From: Ulva prolifera
Lineage: Eukaryota > Chlorophyta > Ulvophyceae > Ulvales > Ulvaceae
Direction of reading: 5' to 3'
Assembly: GCA_023078555.1 (NCBI GenBank)
Contig: CM041197.1
Coordinates: forward strand, 10,695,160-10,759,159
Length of the DNA: 64,000 nucleotides
The notes under the pieces were generated by a model, which saw only the letters and a list, made by a program, of their open reading frames with translations, was not told where the DNA came from and did no database searches. The first letter of the stretch is position 1, and each line of letters begins with the position of its first letter. Shown piece by piece: positions 21,630 to 34,615 of the stretch. The translations under genes were made by a program, and so were the position numbers.

Positions 21630-22345
21630 ACGCTTGGGGCATATCTGTGCCGTTGGGCGTAGCACTTGGGGCACATTAGGCCATGTATTGGGGCCAATAC
21701 ATGCCAAGGGCAAATGCTGTACGTGAACACAACTAGCCGGATGCTGTGTAGGTTTGGCTCGTGTTGATGCAAATAAGCACATAGAAGACATTTAAGTGGT
21801 TTTGTAAGTGTTTGGGTCGCCGGGACTTGTTGCAGTGCAGCAGTAGTAAACCGCCCCAAACGCCGCACAACTGTATGGGGCAAACACGGGCAACGTCCGT
21901 TGCACATGCGTTGCCGCCACACTACATCACGGACTTAAGGAGACTAGCAATCAAGAATTGACACGTAGATGGAGCGCAACTGTAGCGAGTTCGCACGCCT
22001 GGCAGATGATGCCCGATAGTGTGGCGAGTGCATGCTGTGTAGGATATTGGCAGCTCCCCGCATCAAAGACTGTAGTGCCCATTCCAAGACGGTAGATGAC
22101 AGATGCATTGCTCTATTGTCTATTTGTGATTGGCCGCTTTGATTCGACTTGCGTATACTCGTGAACAGGTTCCTACACGAGGTCGCGTGCACACGTAAAT
22201 CGCCACCTACAGATGTCTAAGTCTGCCCCTGATGGTCAAGGGGTACAAACTGCCCTTGCCCAAGTGGCGGTTTTGTGGACATTAGGGGCAGAAACTGCCC
22301 TAACTGCAACAGGTGAGGTTTGGCATGCATTCCTAGGGGCACAAA
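21630..22345. promoter_or_regulatory. CACTA 5' subterminal GGGGCA/TGCCCC motif cluster (outer copy)
   Basis: At least six GGGGCA or TGCCCC hexamers occur in both orientations here, with a similar cluster at the 3' end. CACTA elements typically carry short subterminal repeats bound by an element-encoded TNPA-like protein. The same role here is inferred. The same region is repeated at about 34670-35390 in the inner copy. Confidence 0.5.
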
Positions 22346-23423
22346 TCGTATGGACTGCCATTGCTAGGAAACGATGCTACACCGCAATGCAGGCCACGCA
22401 CACCATTGCAGCTTGCATATATGCTTCCAGTGGTTTACAACTTGTTCACTATGTGGCTGCAAGTGGCTCTAGCTAGCCGAAAATTTAGTCACATGGCACT
22501 GATAAACATGCACGCCACTACACGCCACCAACCTGGATTGCACTGCCTTGGCAGGCTGCCAGGCTGTGCAGGAGCGACCACGGGTAAGGTTGGAACATGT
22601 TGACATCCTTCAATGTCAGACTATATGATCTTCACCCTGCCAGCCACTTATTTCTTGCCTCTACCCCGCCTGGCAATTCTCTGCATGAGATTCCTCATCA
22701 GTTAGCAAGTGTGAATCAAGGCTCAGCTCGGCTGCCGCATAGTGACAAGCACTCATAATCAGACTTACAGTCACTCGTTGCAAGTGGCCTTCAGGTGGCG
22801 AGCGCCACGTGGACAGGCGTGCACAGTCAAACGACATTCGCCAGGAAAGCTCACATGAACTCTACTGTGAGTGAAGGGTGACATACCGCTGCACAAGGCA
22901 AGTCCATATCTGCGCCGCTTGCTCCATAATTTGCGTTTGTATGGTTGCCTGTATACATGTACGTACATGAGATCATTTAATATGAATCTTGCATTTGGGC
23001 AAAATTGTCATGTCACATCATCTAGTGGAGGGAAGAATATCAATGATCCGGCATTGGCGAGGAAACGCACCTTTGCTCGGGCGTAGTGTGTTAGCTGAGA
23101 GTGTTTGCTTCTGTGCCTTTGCAATTGCCTCTGTCTGCTTGATGCCAGCTGCTGAAGCCGCTCGCTTTTGTGATCTGGTCGTCTTACCTGTGACCGGTGG
23201 TCTTGATGGTAAGTTATTCTCACTTGCTGGTGCCTCCTGTACCTTCACATGTACACACATTGAATTAATGCTGCTGCTCGAGCTCCTAGCATGATATGTG
23301 GGCGACGCGGGTACTGACTTCTAGTGTGAAGTACAAGCCTACTGTAACACGGTGTACACGACACGATAGCAGTGAATATACCAGGAACCTGCAGGCACGC
23401 ATGAATCGCCGATGGGACAGGCG

Positions 23424-24072
23424 TCAGAGAGGGCATACCTCTCTGATCGCTGCTTCCGCGTGAGGTGGAGCCTTGGCAGCTGCTTTGCGTCGCCATTTGT
23501 TCTCTCCTTGCATGGCACGCTTGGCTGCTGGGTTCAGCATCGCACGCACCTGTGGGGGAGCATGCTCTTGCCAGGCAGGATCCGGAAACAGTGGCGCAGA
23601 TGGTAGTGCACCAGCCACACTCTGAGGAGGAGGTTGATAAGCAGCCACAGTCTGAGTGCCCGGTGTGTGCACAGACCCGACACTGCTAATCAGCAGACTC
23701 TGCTCGAGTGTCGGAGGAATCGCTGAACCGTCTATAGTTGCAGTTGCTGCAAAAGAGTAGGGAACAGCACGAGACTGCATCTCCGCTCGGACGGCAGCCA
23801 TGGCCTGGGCATACATCTGGGCCTTAAGTTCATTGATGTCAACCCCGGAAGCAATACCTGCCGAAGTCATTGCAGCTGTACCTGCAACCCCTGGAGGAGC
23901 ATTCCTATACTTGTCCAGCTGCTGCTCAGCTCTTGCATTGGGATCTGTCCTCGGCAGAGTTGAAGATCTGGGCACAGGCCTAGGCATACTCGCCGTAGCT
24001 AGCAGCCTACCTGACGGCCTGCCATGACCACTCTTTTCAGATGCGAGAGATCCAGAGTATGCATATGTGGGG

Positions 24073-24107
<35 letters not shown>

Positions 24108-26860
24108 GCGGTGGTTGTTGTCATCGTTGCCTCGGCGGATAAAGCTGGGAACATGGCCTGCACATCAATTTCTTGCGTGGCTGACACCTCATTTGAAAGG
24201 CATCTACCGCTGTCGGAATTGTTGGGAGCTCGATGAGCATCAGGCGCCGTGTCGTGGCCTGACGCTCTGACCTCGTCAATGACGTCCTCGAGCAGCTGTT
24301 CATCGTCACTATTTAGCTCGGGCCAAGCAGGATTTTCATCATGTTCCGGATGCTCGTCATTCATGGAACGTTGCTGCAGCGGAGCTTCAAATGCGGAATA
24401 TGGGACGACGATCGAAGGTGGCGGGACAAAATCAGTTCCCCTTGTAGCCTGGACCATCTCCGCTTCATTCGTGCAATTCGTTGTGTCATCGACCTGAACC
24501 TGTATGCCTGATTCATGTTGGCAGTGCAAATCCACATGATCGTCACAATCACTCAGTACTCTATTTGTTGGCAGCGCTCAAGAATTACGTGCATTACCTG
24601 GTCCTCGCAAGCTGCAACAACATCACCAATGGGCTCTGCAAGCCATTCTTTGATGCACTGATTATAGAAAGCCATCAGTCTTGGGTGCAGAGGTACCGAG
24701 TGAACGGCCTCTGCACTCGGGGCAGGTGCGAATGCATTCTGATCATACTGACCTTCGTCTGCATTCTCATCTGGTTCTGACTCGGAAAGGTCGTCGATGT
24801 AGTTCACCAGTTCTTTACGGTGCTTGTCATTGATGCATTGCAGTCTGTGCATCATCCTTTTGGAGGCCCCACACAACTCAGTAGGTGCTGCCACCCTCCA
24901 CAAATGATCAGTCCATAGACTCATCTCAAACGCTAGCTCGCCGTGAAAGAGCATTGACACATGTGGCCGTGACTTCCACGACCAGATCAGCGAGGGTGTG
25001 AGACCCTCGCTAGAGGCGCGCCTGTGGTTGTTGTTGTTGGGGGCCTCTTTGGCAGCTGGCACTGTGCACGGGATCGTGTCTGCTGAACTCCAGCCATATC
25101 TTTCGGTTGCTATTTGTTCCATGGTATCGGCGCGGTCGTCGATCCATTCAGCAGTGAGCCACTGAACAGCCTGCAATGGTACACGTTGTGTTCAGTCAAG
25201 TGCAGCAACTGTTTTCAATTGTGAGGCACGGAACTGTGTGTTGTATCACACCATTAGATTGCAATTAAAAAATGGATAAACATATGAAGCTGCATGATCC
25301 TGGATCACGATACTGCGGGTGGTGACATGGAACATCACCTGTGGCGCAGTTTTGCACAGACCGCATATGAACTCATAGAGTCGGTTAGCCAATTTATCTT
25401 TGTTTCGGATTGTGTTCTCACTGTGCCCTTCCCGGAACTTGCGTAGTTGGTCCCGATACGATCCTAGAGGCGGATCACCTGCTGCAAGTTGTCCAGCGGA
25501 TGGCTCATCATCGTACATGGGAGTCTCCAGGGCAGTATCAATGCCATCTTGTAACGCTGTTGCATTTGCAGGTTGTCCATCGACATCAATCGCCAAGGCT
25601 GCAGTGTTCGGGTCACCTTCAGCGTCACGCTCGGCCATAAACATCAGAAAGTCCAGCATACATGCCTCTCTGGCTCTACTCTTCATATGTTCCGTGGCCC
25701 TGCACATGTAGGCGTGAGAAGGACAGTTCGTGTGCTTATAGCGGATACTACAGTGTGATGCTGGTCTGATGCGGTGGAGGCAGCATGCTTTGTAATTTCA
25801 CCACCCCGCTGCCCTGATTTCTTGATGTCACCGTAGTATGCCCTTGCTTGCGACCGTCTGTACGTCTCCCCGTAGCAAGTGCACGCCAGCAACGCCTGTA
25901 GCTCACGCACGTCATCCTTGTCGAGGATCTGCATGTACATGCACATCCACTGCATTAGATCCTGAAAGTTGTCAGTACAAGAAGATGCTGCATATTACTG
26001 TCCGATGTTCAATTTGTTCCTGATTTCGTTGCATTGCATGTGCTCAGCCATCAACCACAGCAAGGGAGTACCTCATTAACAGCATTAGACTTCAGCTTGA
26101 TTTTCAGCTTCGTCTTTGGGACTGCTTGCCCTGGTAGAAACCCTTGCATGTCCGGCGCCCACCACCGGGCTGCCTTACATAATGACTCTTCTTGCGGTGG
26201 CTGCTTTTGCTGTGGAGGCATGTCCACCGCGATCGAGAGCAGGGTTTTGGACAGTCTTGATGGCATATACGCTACCGATGCCAGCCCGGCCTCCAATCGT
26301 CTCGAGTCCTACACAATGTGCATCTGTAGACTGTACCATGTGACAAGCGCCATCATGGTCGTGCTAGTGGTAGTGTGTGCACCATTGCAGGAAAACTTGC
26401 TCACGCTCTCGTTTGAATTCAGTTGTGGACGCACCTCCGCCGTGTCCGCGTCCGTGGCCGACTTCGGCTTGTTCTTTCCGCGAACCTTTTTATTGGTGTT
26501 CAGCCGCAGGCTAAAGTGCCCCGCAGTGGGCTTCGTGTTCGCGACTTGCACCAACGCCGCATGCGCCTCTGCCGCTTCTTCGAGCGGCATCGCGTAAACC
26601 TGCTCGATGATCTTCCGGAAAGTCTTTTGTTTCTTGCCTTCTTCGAATTCCAACATATATTCCTTCTGTCCTGCCTTCCCCAATTCTGACTCGGCAGCAA
26701 CAATGATGTCCTCTGCGTGTTGGCGCCGCTCAGGCATCGACTGCATAGGACGGGTTGTATACGTTTCTAAGGTGACAATTTTTAAGCCCTGGGAATACAC
26801 ATCGATGATCTTGACGTCCCGTGTGGGCAACCTTTTCGTCTTAGCGAGTTGTCCGGCCAT
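23424..26860 (-). CDS. CACTA accessory gene, outer copy (unknown multi-exon protein)
   Basis: A minus-strand gene starts at the ATG at 26860. The first three exons fit splice and phase rules: 26435-26860, 26072-26308 and 25752-25961, all phase 0. They are followed by exon-like frames at about 25246-25699, 24553-25176, 24000-24535 and 23424-23987. It encodes a charged N-terminal part (KKQKTFRKIIEQVYAMPLEE, then a basic KKVRGKNKPK stretch), a Cys/Tyr-rich segment, an acidic Ser/Glu/Asp-rich segment, a Pro run encoded by a poly-C tract, and an Ala/Pro-rich C-terminal part. I recognise no domain. By position it could be the element's second, TNPA-like regulatory or DNA-binding protein, which is inference only. 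It is transcribed away from the transposase gene, with the 174-bp array between them. Confidence 0.6.
24069..24106. repeat. Poly-G tract within the accessory gene, outer copy
   Basis: GGGGGGA followed by 31 G. On the minus strand it encodes a polyproline run in an acidic exon. The inner copy has 27 G at the same place, a difference that is not a multiple of three. Confidence 0.9.
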
Positions 26861-26899
26861 GGCTAACACGGAATCTGCCACTGCGCACGACGTCGATTT

Positions 26900-27944
26900 G
26901 CGTGTACGTAGCTGATGGTCACGTCAGATCCTGCTGCATTTGTTTCTGGATCTGAGACGCCAACTGTGGAGGGGTCGATTTTGAATGAAGTAGTGCGCGT
27001 CATGCGCCGTACGTGGCGGGGGGTTGTGGGCTCCATGAAGTCAACATGTGGGTGTTTTCACCGTCCTCGACGGGATTAGGAAAACCGCATAACATGCGAA
27101 GTAAGAGGCCGACTCTGGTCGCATGATGCACATATGTGTAGAATTGGTCGGTATCTGAAATGCAGCACATCAGTCTCCTTCCGTGCGTTCGTCCTCAACA
27201 TTGCACGTGCCGCAAGTTCTTGCATAGTACAATCGACATTGTACTCGTTCATCTTTGATACAGCGCAAAATCCTATGTGATCGGCGAGCGGACTAGACAA
27301 CCTTGGTCATACGCACGAGTCCTCCGAACCGTCGTGCTCTCGTCCTTGAGTGCGTCCACCGGCGTCATTATATAATTCTACTGCTCCAGCATCAACAGAT
27401 CTCAGCAGACTTCAGGCAATGCGCGTACTCTGCAAAATTGACAGTGTCTTCTCCAATGAGCCCAGCTGGGGGGTGGCGCCTTGATCTCTAAGCTGCCCTC
27501 CAACTTCCGTGAGGGAGTACAGGATAACCTGTGACAATCATGCTTCTGGAGAAACGTTAGTCACAGGCACATATCCTGTTTGGCGTAGGCACCTACGCAG
27601 GTGCTCAATGAGCACTGCTCATGCTAATGTTCGTATGCAGATCATCCGATGCCACCTCTCTGGACCATTTGGTGACAAACGAGCAACTTCCCAAGTGGCC
27701 GTCGTAAGACGATGAAACCTAGCCGAGTTGTGACAGCAATAACCCCCTCGTATTGGGTTGCGGCAGCAATGAATGAAAATGTTGACTCAACCAGCATGGT
27801 GGTAATTGAACCATAAAGTTCAATAGTCTTTCTGACGAAGGTGTAAGCACATGTTTCCATCAACCTTGTACACTCTTGTGTGGTGGTGATTATACGTTGG
27901 CATACTGCACGTGTTAATGGTTCCAACCTTGTTCCAGTGACTGA
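26900..27944. other. Non-coding region between accessory gene start and 174-bp array (outer CACTA)
   Basis: Only short frames are visible. It lies upstream of the divergent accessory gene and probably holds its promoter. The inner copy repeats it at about 39937-40981. Confidence 0.4.
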
Positions 27945-30145
27945 GTGCACACATCAACCGATTCTAAACACCTCAACTACACCTACAGCCCGGGTACTGG
28001 GCAGAGTTTGAGCTGGATCAGAGCAAGTCCAGGTACCAAACTGCCAGGCGGTGTGTCTGCAGCGTTGAATTCCGGTGTGCAGCACCGACACACGAGAGCA
28101 GCCCCAGCAGATGTGATGCTGCACACATCAACCGATTCCAAACTCCTCAACTACACCTACCGCCTGGGTACTGGGCAGAGTTTGAGCTGGATCAGAGCAA
28201 GTCCAGGTACCAAACTGCCAGGCGGTGTGTCCGCAGCGTTGAATTCCGGTGTGCAGCACCGACACACGAGAGCAGCCCCAGCAGATGTGATGCTGCACAC
28301 ATCAACCGATTCCAAACTCCTCAACTACACCTACCGCCTGGGTACTGGGCAGAGTTTGAGCTGGATCAGAGCAAGTCCAGGTACCAAACTGCCAGGCGGT
28401 GTGTCTGCAGCGTTGAATTCCGGTGTGCAGCACCGACACACGAGAGCAGCCCCAGCAGATGTGATGCTGCACACATCAACCGATTCTAAACTCCTCAACT
28501 ACACCTACCGCCTGGGTACTGGGCAGAGTTTGAGCTGGATCAGAGCAAGTCCAGGTACCAAACTGCCAGGTGGTGTGTCTGCAGCGTTGAATTCCGGTGT
28601 GCAGCACCGACACACGAGAGCAGCCCCAGCAGATGTGATGCTGCACACATCAACCGATTCTAAACTCCTCGACTACACCTACCGCCTGGGTACTGGGCAG
28701 AGTTTGAGCTGGATCAGAGCAAGTCCAGGTACCAAACTGCCAGGTGGTGTGTCTGCAGCGTTGAATTCCGGTGTGCAGCACCGACACACGAGAGCAGCCC
28801 CAGCAGATGTGATGCTGCACACATCAACCGATTCTAAACTCCTCAACTACACCTACAGCCCGGGTACTGGGCAGAGTTTGAGCTGGATCAGAGCAAGTCC
28901 AGGTACCAAACTGCCAGGTGGTGTGTCTGCAGCGTTGAATTCCGGTGTGCAGCACCGACACACGAGAGCAGCCCCAGCAGATGTGATGCTGCACACATCA
29001 ACCGATTCTAAACTCCTCAACTACACCTACCGCCTGGGTACTGGGCAGAGTTTGAGCTGGATCAGAGCAAGTCCAGGTACCAAACTGCCAGGCGGTGTGT
29101 CTGCAGCGTTGAATTCCGGTGTGCAGCACCGACACACGAGAGCAGCCCCAGCAGATGTGATGCTGCACACATCAACCGATTCTAAACTCCTCAACTACAC
29201 CTACAGCCCGGGTACTGGGCAGAGTTTGAGCTGGATCAGAGCAAGTCCAGGTACCAAACTGCCAGGTGGTGTGTCTGCAGCGTTGAATTCCGGTGTGCAG
29301 CACCGACACACGAGAGCAGCCCCAGCAGATGTGATGCTGCACACATCAACCGATTCTAAACTCCTCAACTACACCTACCGCCTGGGTACCGGGCAGAGTT
29401 TGAGCTGGATCAGAGCAAGTCCAGGTACCAAACTGCCAGGCGGTGTGTCTGCAGCGTTGAATTCCGGTGTGCAGCACCGACACACGAGAGCAGCCCCAGC
29501 AGATGTGATGCTGCACACATCAACCGATTCTAAACTCCTCAACTACACCTACAGCCCGGGTACTGGGCAGAGTTTGAGCTGGATCAGAGCAAGTCCAGGT
29601 ACCAAACTGCCAGGCGGTGTGTCTGCAGCGTTGAATTCCGGTGTGCAGCACCGACACACGAGAGCAGCCCCAGCAGATGTGATGCTGCACACATCAACCG
29701 ATTCTAAACTCCTCAACTACACCTACCGCCTGGGTACTGGGCAGAGTTTGAGCTGGATCAGAGCAAGTCCAGGTACCAAACTGCCAGGCGGTGTGTCTGC
29801 AGCGTTGAATTCCGGTGTGCAGCACCGACACACGAGAGCAGCCCCAGCAGATGTGATGCTGCACACATCAACCGATTCTAAACTCCTCAACTACACCTAC
29901 CGCCTGGGTACTGGGCAGAGTTTGAGCTGGATCAGAGCAAGTCCAGGTACCAAACTGCCAGGCGGTGTGTCTGCAGCGTTGAATTCCGGTGTGCAGCACC
30001 GACACACGAGAGCAGCCCCAGCAGATGTGATGCTGCACACATCAACCGATTCTAAACTCCTCAACTACACCTACAGCCCGGGTACTGGGCAGAGTTTGAG
30101 CTGGATCAGAGCAAGTCCAGGTACCAAACTGCCAGGCGGTGTGTC
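27945..30145 (+). repeat. 174-bp tandem array, about 12.6 units (outer CACTA)
   Basis: Twelve full units and one partial unit of exactly 174 bp (58 codons) are nearly identical, varying at fewer than ten sites. Because the period is divisible by three and the unit lacks stops in one frame, a 740-codon plus-strand frame stays open with units reading HTSTDSKLLNYTY ... GTGQSLSWIRASPGTKLPGG ... VQHRHTRAAPADV. Some variants are silent (GGC/GGT, TCC/TCT, ACT/ACC), while others change residues (N/D, RL/SP). The array sits between two divergent genes. I favour a regulatory or structural minisatellite over a real coding repeat. Confidence 0.93.
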
Positions 30146-30372
30146 CATAATTTGCATTTCGGCATAATGCATGGATGCTGACGCTTGGACAGCTAATGTA
30201 AACCGAAGCGACTGTCGAGGGAGGTGCAGGTGCCAGCTATAACCGGCCGTTGCGCGATAGCCAGGAAACACACCACCACTCACAGCTACGAAGTACAACA
30301 CTTGTGTCCCAGTACTAGAAGGCGACTACATAATTGTCCGTCGCGCCGACTGCCACCTACTGCTCCGATAAA

Positions 30373-33300
30373 ATGGTAGGCCGCAAGATAGGCAGCAAAT
30401 TCTGCATATACCAAAACAATGTCTATCAATGCCCGGACTGTTTGGGGCGCTGTAGGACACGGGACCGAATGAGGTACCACTTCCAGAAGCAAACAATTCA
30501 TAACGGGCGTGTTGTGGCATGTCAAGTGCCTAAAGATGAGGCTTCTATCGCTGCGGAAGAAGCATGGCAAGCGCGTATTGCTGGGAAGAAACGGCGTCTG
30601 GAAGAACAGCCTTGCAGCTCGCCACAGCAGCAGCACTGCCACAGCGGATGCCCGGAATCATGTTCACTGCAGAAGACACGAGCTGATGCCGATGAAGGTC
30701 ACTGTCATGGTGAGATACCCAGGCCTGCCTTTCACGTGGTTTACCGCGGTTCGGCCACGGGCATGCGGTCCGCAGTTTTTGACTTGCGTGCGGTAGGACT
30801 GCCAAGGTCAGCTTTTCACGCTGCAGGTGACCAGTCACCTGAGCAAGCTCACAAACCTACCATGGACTCGACACACGTTCCTGTCAACGAGATTGCTGCT
30901 GCGATGCTACAACGCATCCTTGACAGTGGAGATGACTCCGGCACCATGCCAATCGAGGTACCAGAGGGGGTGGTCGACTACTTACAGGTGAGGATCCACA
31001 GTGTCATCATAACTGCATGCTGTACAGATACTCCCGGCATCTTTGAGTGGAGCACCTTGCCGGTCTATGTGTGTTCTCACTGAACACGAACCGTCACCTG
31101 TAGCCTTTCCATGCTACAGCGTGGCATGGCATGGATCAGGAGATGTCTACTTGTGTCGGGGGCGGGTACATCAGGGGATTGCATACTACCATGAATTCGT
31201 GGAGAACATCCCATCAATAGATATGCCTGGCAGGTCGGCTCCCCGCCAACCATATAGCACGCTGCAGGAGCTTTCTGGCATCGACTCGTGCAAACCGGGA
31301 GATGATGACATGCTACATCTCCGGGGTGGGCTTGAAGAGGAGGAAGATCCGGACCTACAGGAGCACGCCGATGACGCAGAAGCATACTTTCAGGCTCTTG
31401 GCTTGCCGAATCTCTTGGCGGACGAAGAGGAGGAAGCCGACGAGGCGGGGGGGGCAGCCACCAAGGAAGCTTGGCCTCTGGAATTGCTACAGAAGCCACT
31501 GTACCCTGGCTGTCAATACACTGTCCAGCAGTTTTGCTACGCCCTGTTCCGAGTGAAGACCGGATCCATCCGGGATGACAGAGCAGATCTATTGTGCAAA
31601 CTCATGGCCCAAGTTATGCCAGAGGGATATCTGGGACCCAAGTACGTCCATCACGCCTAGCGGCAGCGACACCACAATGCTGCCACCTATGCTGACTAGT
31701 TTCCAGCGCCTCATACTTGGGCACTACTAGCATCCGGGTATCGAGAGTGCAGGAGCTATCATGAACTCAAGCAGGCGAACCGAGTTCAACCAGCAGCCGC
31801 ATTTGAGCACCATATCTGCCCGGTGTCAAGTTGTAGCCACGTCTTTGCCAAAATTCAGAAAGGCGAGTGGGAGCAACACCGGAATGACATTTGCCCCCAC
31901 TGTGGCCATGGACGGCGGTTCAAAAAGTCGGCGGGTCACCTGCAGGCCTCGAGAAGGTTCGTTTACCCCCGACACGACTCAATGCACACCCACCTGAGCA
32001 CCTGCACCGCGACCGTTGCATGAAATTTTTTCCAGGGGAGCAGCATGCACTGTAACATAGTGTTGAATGTAGGATGTGGGATCTCGGCATTGAGAGCGCT
32101 ATGGCCAAATTCCTGGAGGACCCTGAGATCAGGCAATGCATCAAAGACAAGCTGCATCGCACCACAGCTGACCCCCAGACGTATTACGGATCACAGGCAT
32201 TCAAAAATCTGAATGACGACTGCGCGGGTGCTCTCATGATGCACAATGTCCTCACCATGCTCATCAGCATAGGAGGTGACGGAGTGCAGTTGCTGAACTG
32301 GGGCAAACGGACTGCCACTGTCATTGCAGTGAAGTGCGAAGACTTGCCAATGCACATTGTCCAGACAGCGCGAGCAGTGGCTCCTCTGATCATTATCGAG
32401 GGACCTACAGAGCCTGGCACTCTGGACCACATTCTCAAGCACACCGTTGATTTCCTATGTGACCACGCCCCATCACGGACCACAGGCAGTGCGAGCTCAG
32501 CCCACTCAGACTCCACCACTCTGTGCTGAACGCGGTGTCATGAAGTGCGCCCATGCTTGCAGACGTTGACGGTATTCCGATGGCTTGGAGCGCCCCGCAC
32601 CCATTCCATGTGGCAGCCAATCAAGCAGCAGAAGCTCTGAAAGCGGCGGAGGCTGTCCACGCAGCAGCTGTGATTGCCAAAAATGCGGATCCGGACAACG
32701 ACGTTGCAAGTGCTCAGCTACTCGGGGCACAAACTGCACTTGACACCGCGTCTCAGGCAATGCATCAAGCTGCAGAGGCAGCGAGTGTCGTGTTGCCGGT
32801 CGTGCTGGAGCACTGGTTTCCAGTATTGATGGCACTACATGGGGACACACCATTTGCCGCGAAACTCCGGCATTCGGTGGGGATTGCTGCTCCAGCAGCA
32901 TGCCCTCGCTGCATGCTGTTGGCGTCAAAGAGGAAGCCGACGGAAGATGGGTCCCCGGGAGACACAGTACTGAACGCCACATCGTATGGAGGCTGTGCAT
33001 GCAAGGCTGAAAGAAATGCTCCAATCGTGCCTGAAGCCGGACCTTGCAGCATGTCTACACATGCAGGCTTCGAATACTCTGCTGAGGATGGCTCATTTGA
33101 CAAAGAGGCAGCAAAGCTCCTCTTGATTGATGACGATCTGGACGAGCTCATCGCGGAAGCTGCCTTGGTGGCAACAGAAAAAGAGAGAGAGATGTACGTG
33201 ACGGAGCTGAACAACAAATTGGCTGCCCTTGGGCCAAATGCTACCGTGCAGGACAAAGCCAAGGGTACGTTCCAATTAATCCATACTCATCGATACTCTC

Positions 33301-34531
33301 ATGTGCAAGAAAAGTAGCAGGATCGCTAGGTGATTCAAGAGAACTGCATACACAACATGATCATCAGCATCGGCGAGATGTGCACCGTGCAGTGTACGAG
33401 AGTGAGTTCGAGAAATTCCAAAAAGAGTGCAACAAGAAACACCTGCCATTGGGTCGTAATGGGAAATGTGTGTTCAGCAGACTACCATACTACAGGTTAG
33501 CGTCCGGTCATGACTGCGTTGATGTGCTTCGTGAGCCTATTGCATGTCACTCGCAGTACACCACCGGGCTATGCTCTGCAGGCCAGAGGCTATGCATCGC
33601 ATCCCGCTAGCACACGCTTTCTGTAATGGCCTGATCAAAGGCTTCTGGGCGCTCATGGCGAGGAGTGGCAAGGTGCCGCTGCGACAAGGCAACGACATTA
33701 TACTGTCAAGAGACGCGCGGAAGGCAATAAAAGCGCAAGTTGCTGAGCTTCGAGGAACCACATGCTTCACCGCAGCTCTGCCGGACATCGTCCAGTGCGC
33801 ACTTGATGCAACTGCTGAATAGCTTGAGCAGCGAGGTGTACGTGTGCATGTCAGGGTGTATGCATTGAGGCCAGCACGCTGGCACCGTGTGGCATTGCCA
33901 AGCATTACCACCTCTGACCGTTATCTCCAAACATTCTGGCGCATGCAGTGGCTCCAACATGACGATGGAGGACAAACTCACCTGGGCGGACACTGTATCC
34001 GCTTATGCCCTGCATGAAGCGGGAGTGGACGAGAGGATTCTGGAGATGTGGGGACATCTCCGCACTGCAGTGGTATACTTCATGCGATATCAAGAAGGTC
34101 AACATCAACCGGAGCACATTGATGCTGCCCAAGATGCACTGTTTCAGTACAGCGTCCTCGTCCAGGAGCACTTTGACACCAACCACCTGATGACATTTCA
34201 ACTGCATACATGCATGGCACACGTAGCAGAGCAGGCTCGCCTCTGCGGGCCCACTGCATTTGCTGCGGAGTGGTGGCTCGAGAGGTGCATGCAGGTTTTC
34301 AAACGAATCACAAAGTACCGCTCTACACGCCACCCAGAATGTGTGGGAACCAATCACTTCTTGGCTGTCCAAGCACTGGACAAGATCGCCTCTTGCTGCC
34401 CACAGTCAACTGCGCTCTTGGACAAGATCGACCCCCCTGGAGGACGCACCAGAAAAGGTGCCCGGGACGACACTGCGGGTGACGAGTGGCTCGCTGGGCC
34501 CATTCAAGATGTGAGCGATGACCATCTCGCG
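30373..34531 (+). CDS. CACTA Tnp2-like transposase, outer copy, exons 1-8
   Basis: Phase-consistent exons are 30373-30987, about 31028-31641, 31753-31956, 32073-32458, 32563-33264, 33321-33495 and 33582-about 33820, then about 33887-34531. Domains in order: an N-terminal zinc-finger-like motif (YQCPDCLGRCRTRDRMRYHF), an acidic segment, PLYPGCQYTVQQFCYALFR, and a Cys/His cluster (CPVSSC ... DICPHCGHGRRFK). The Tnp2 core follows with GGDGVQLLNWGKRT and IIIEGPTEPGTLDHIL, then DTPFAAKLRH ... CPRC, AMHRIPLAHAF, and MAHVAEQARLCGP ... WWLERCMQVFKR. These match the order in CACTA Tnp2 transposases, which cut and rejoin element ends through a DDE active site. The residue before A-M-H is Glu where Asp is usual. 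The last exon (49045-49659) is cut off by the inner insertion. Confidence 0.85.
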
Positions 34532-34615
34532 GTGAGGACCATATATACACCCTCTTCATTTTGATCCACAAACGCCGTGTACCACAAACACCGTGTACAT
34601 GCCCATTGTTGCATT

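Noticed and set aside
27945..30167. 740-codon ORF as a genuine repeat protein
   Set aside because: It is open only because a stop-free 174-bp unit is a multiple of three. There is no ATG context, signal peptide or unique flanking coding region. Kept as a repeat, with the coding idea noted as a test.
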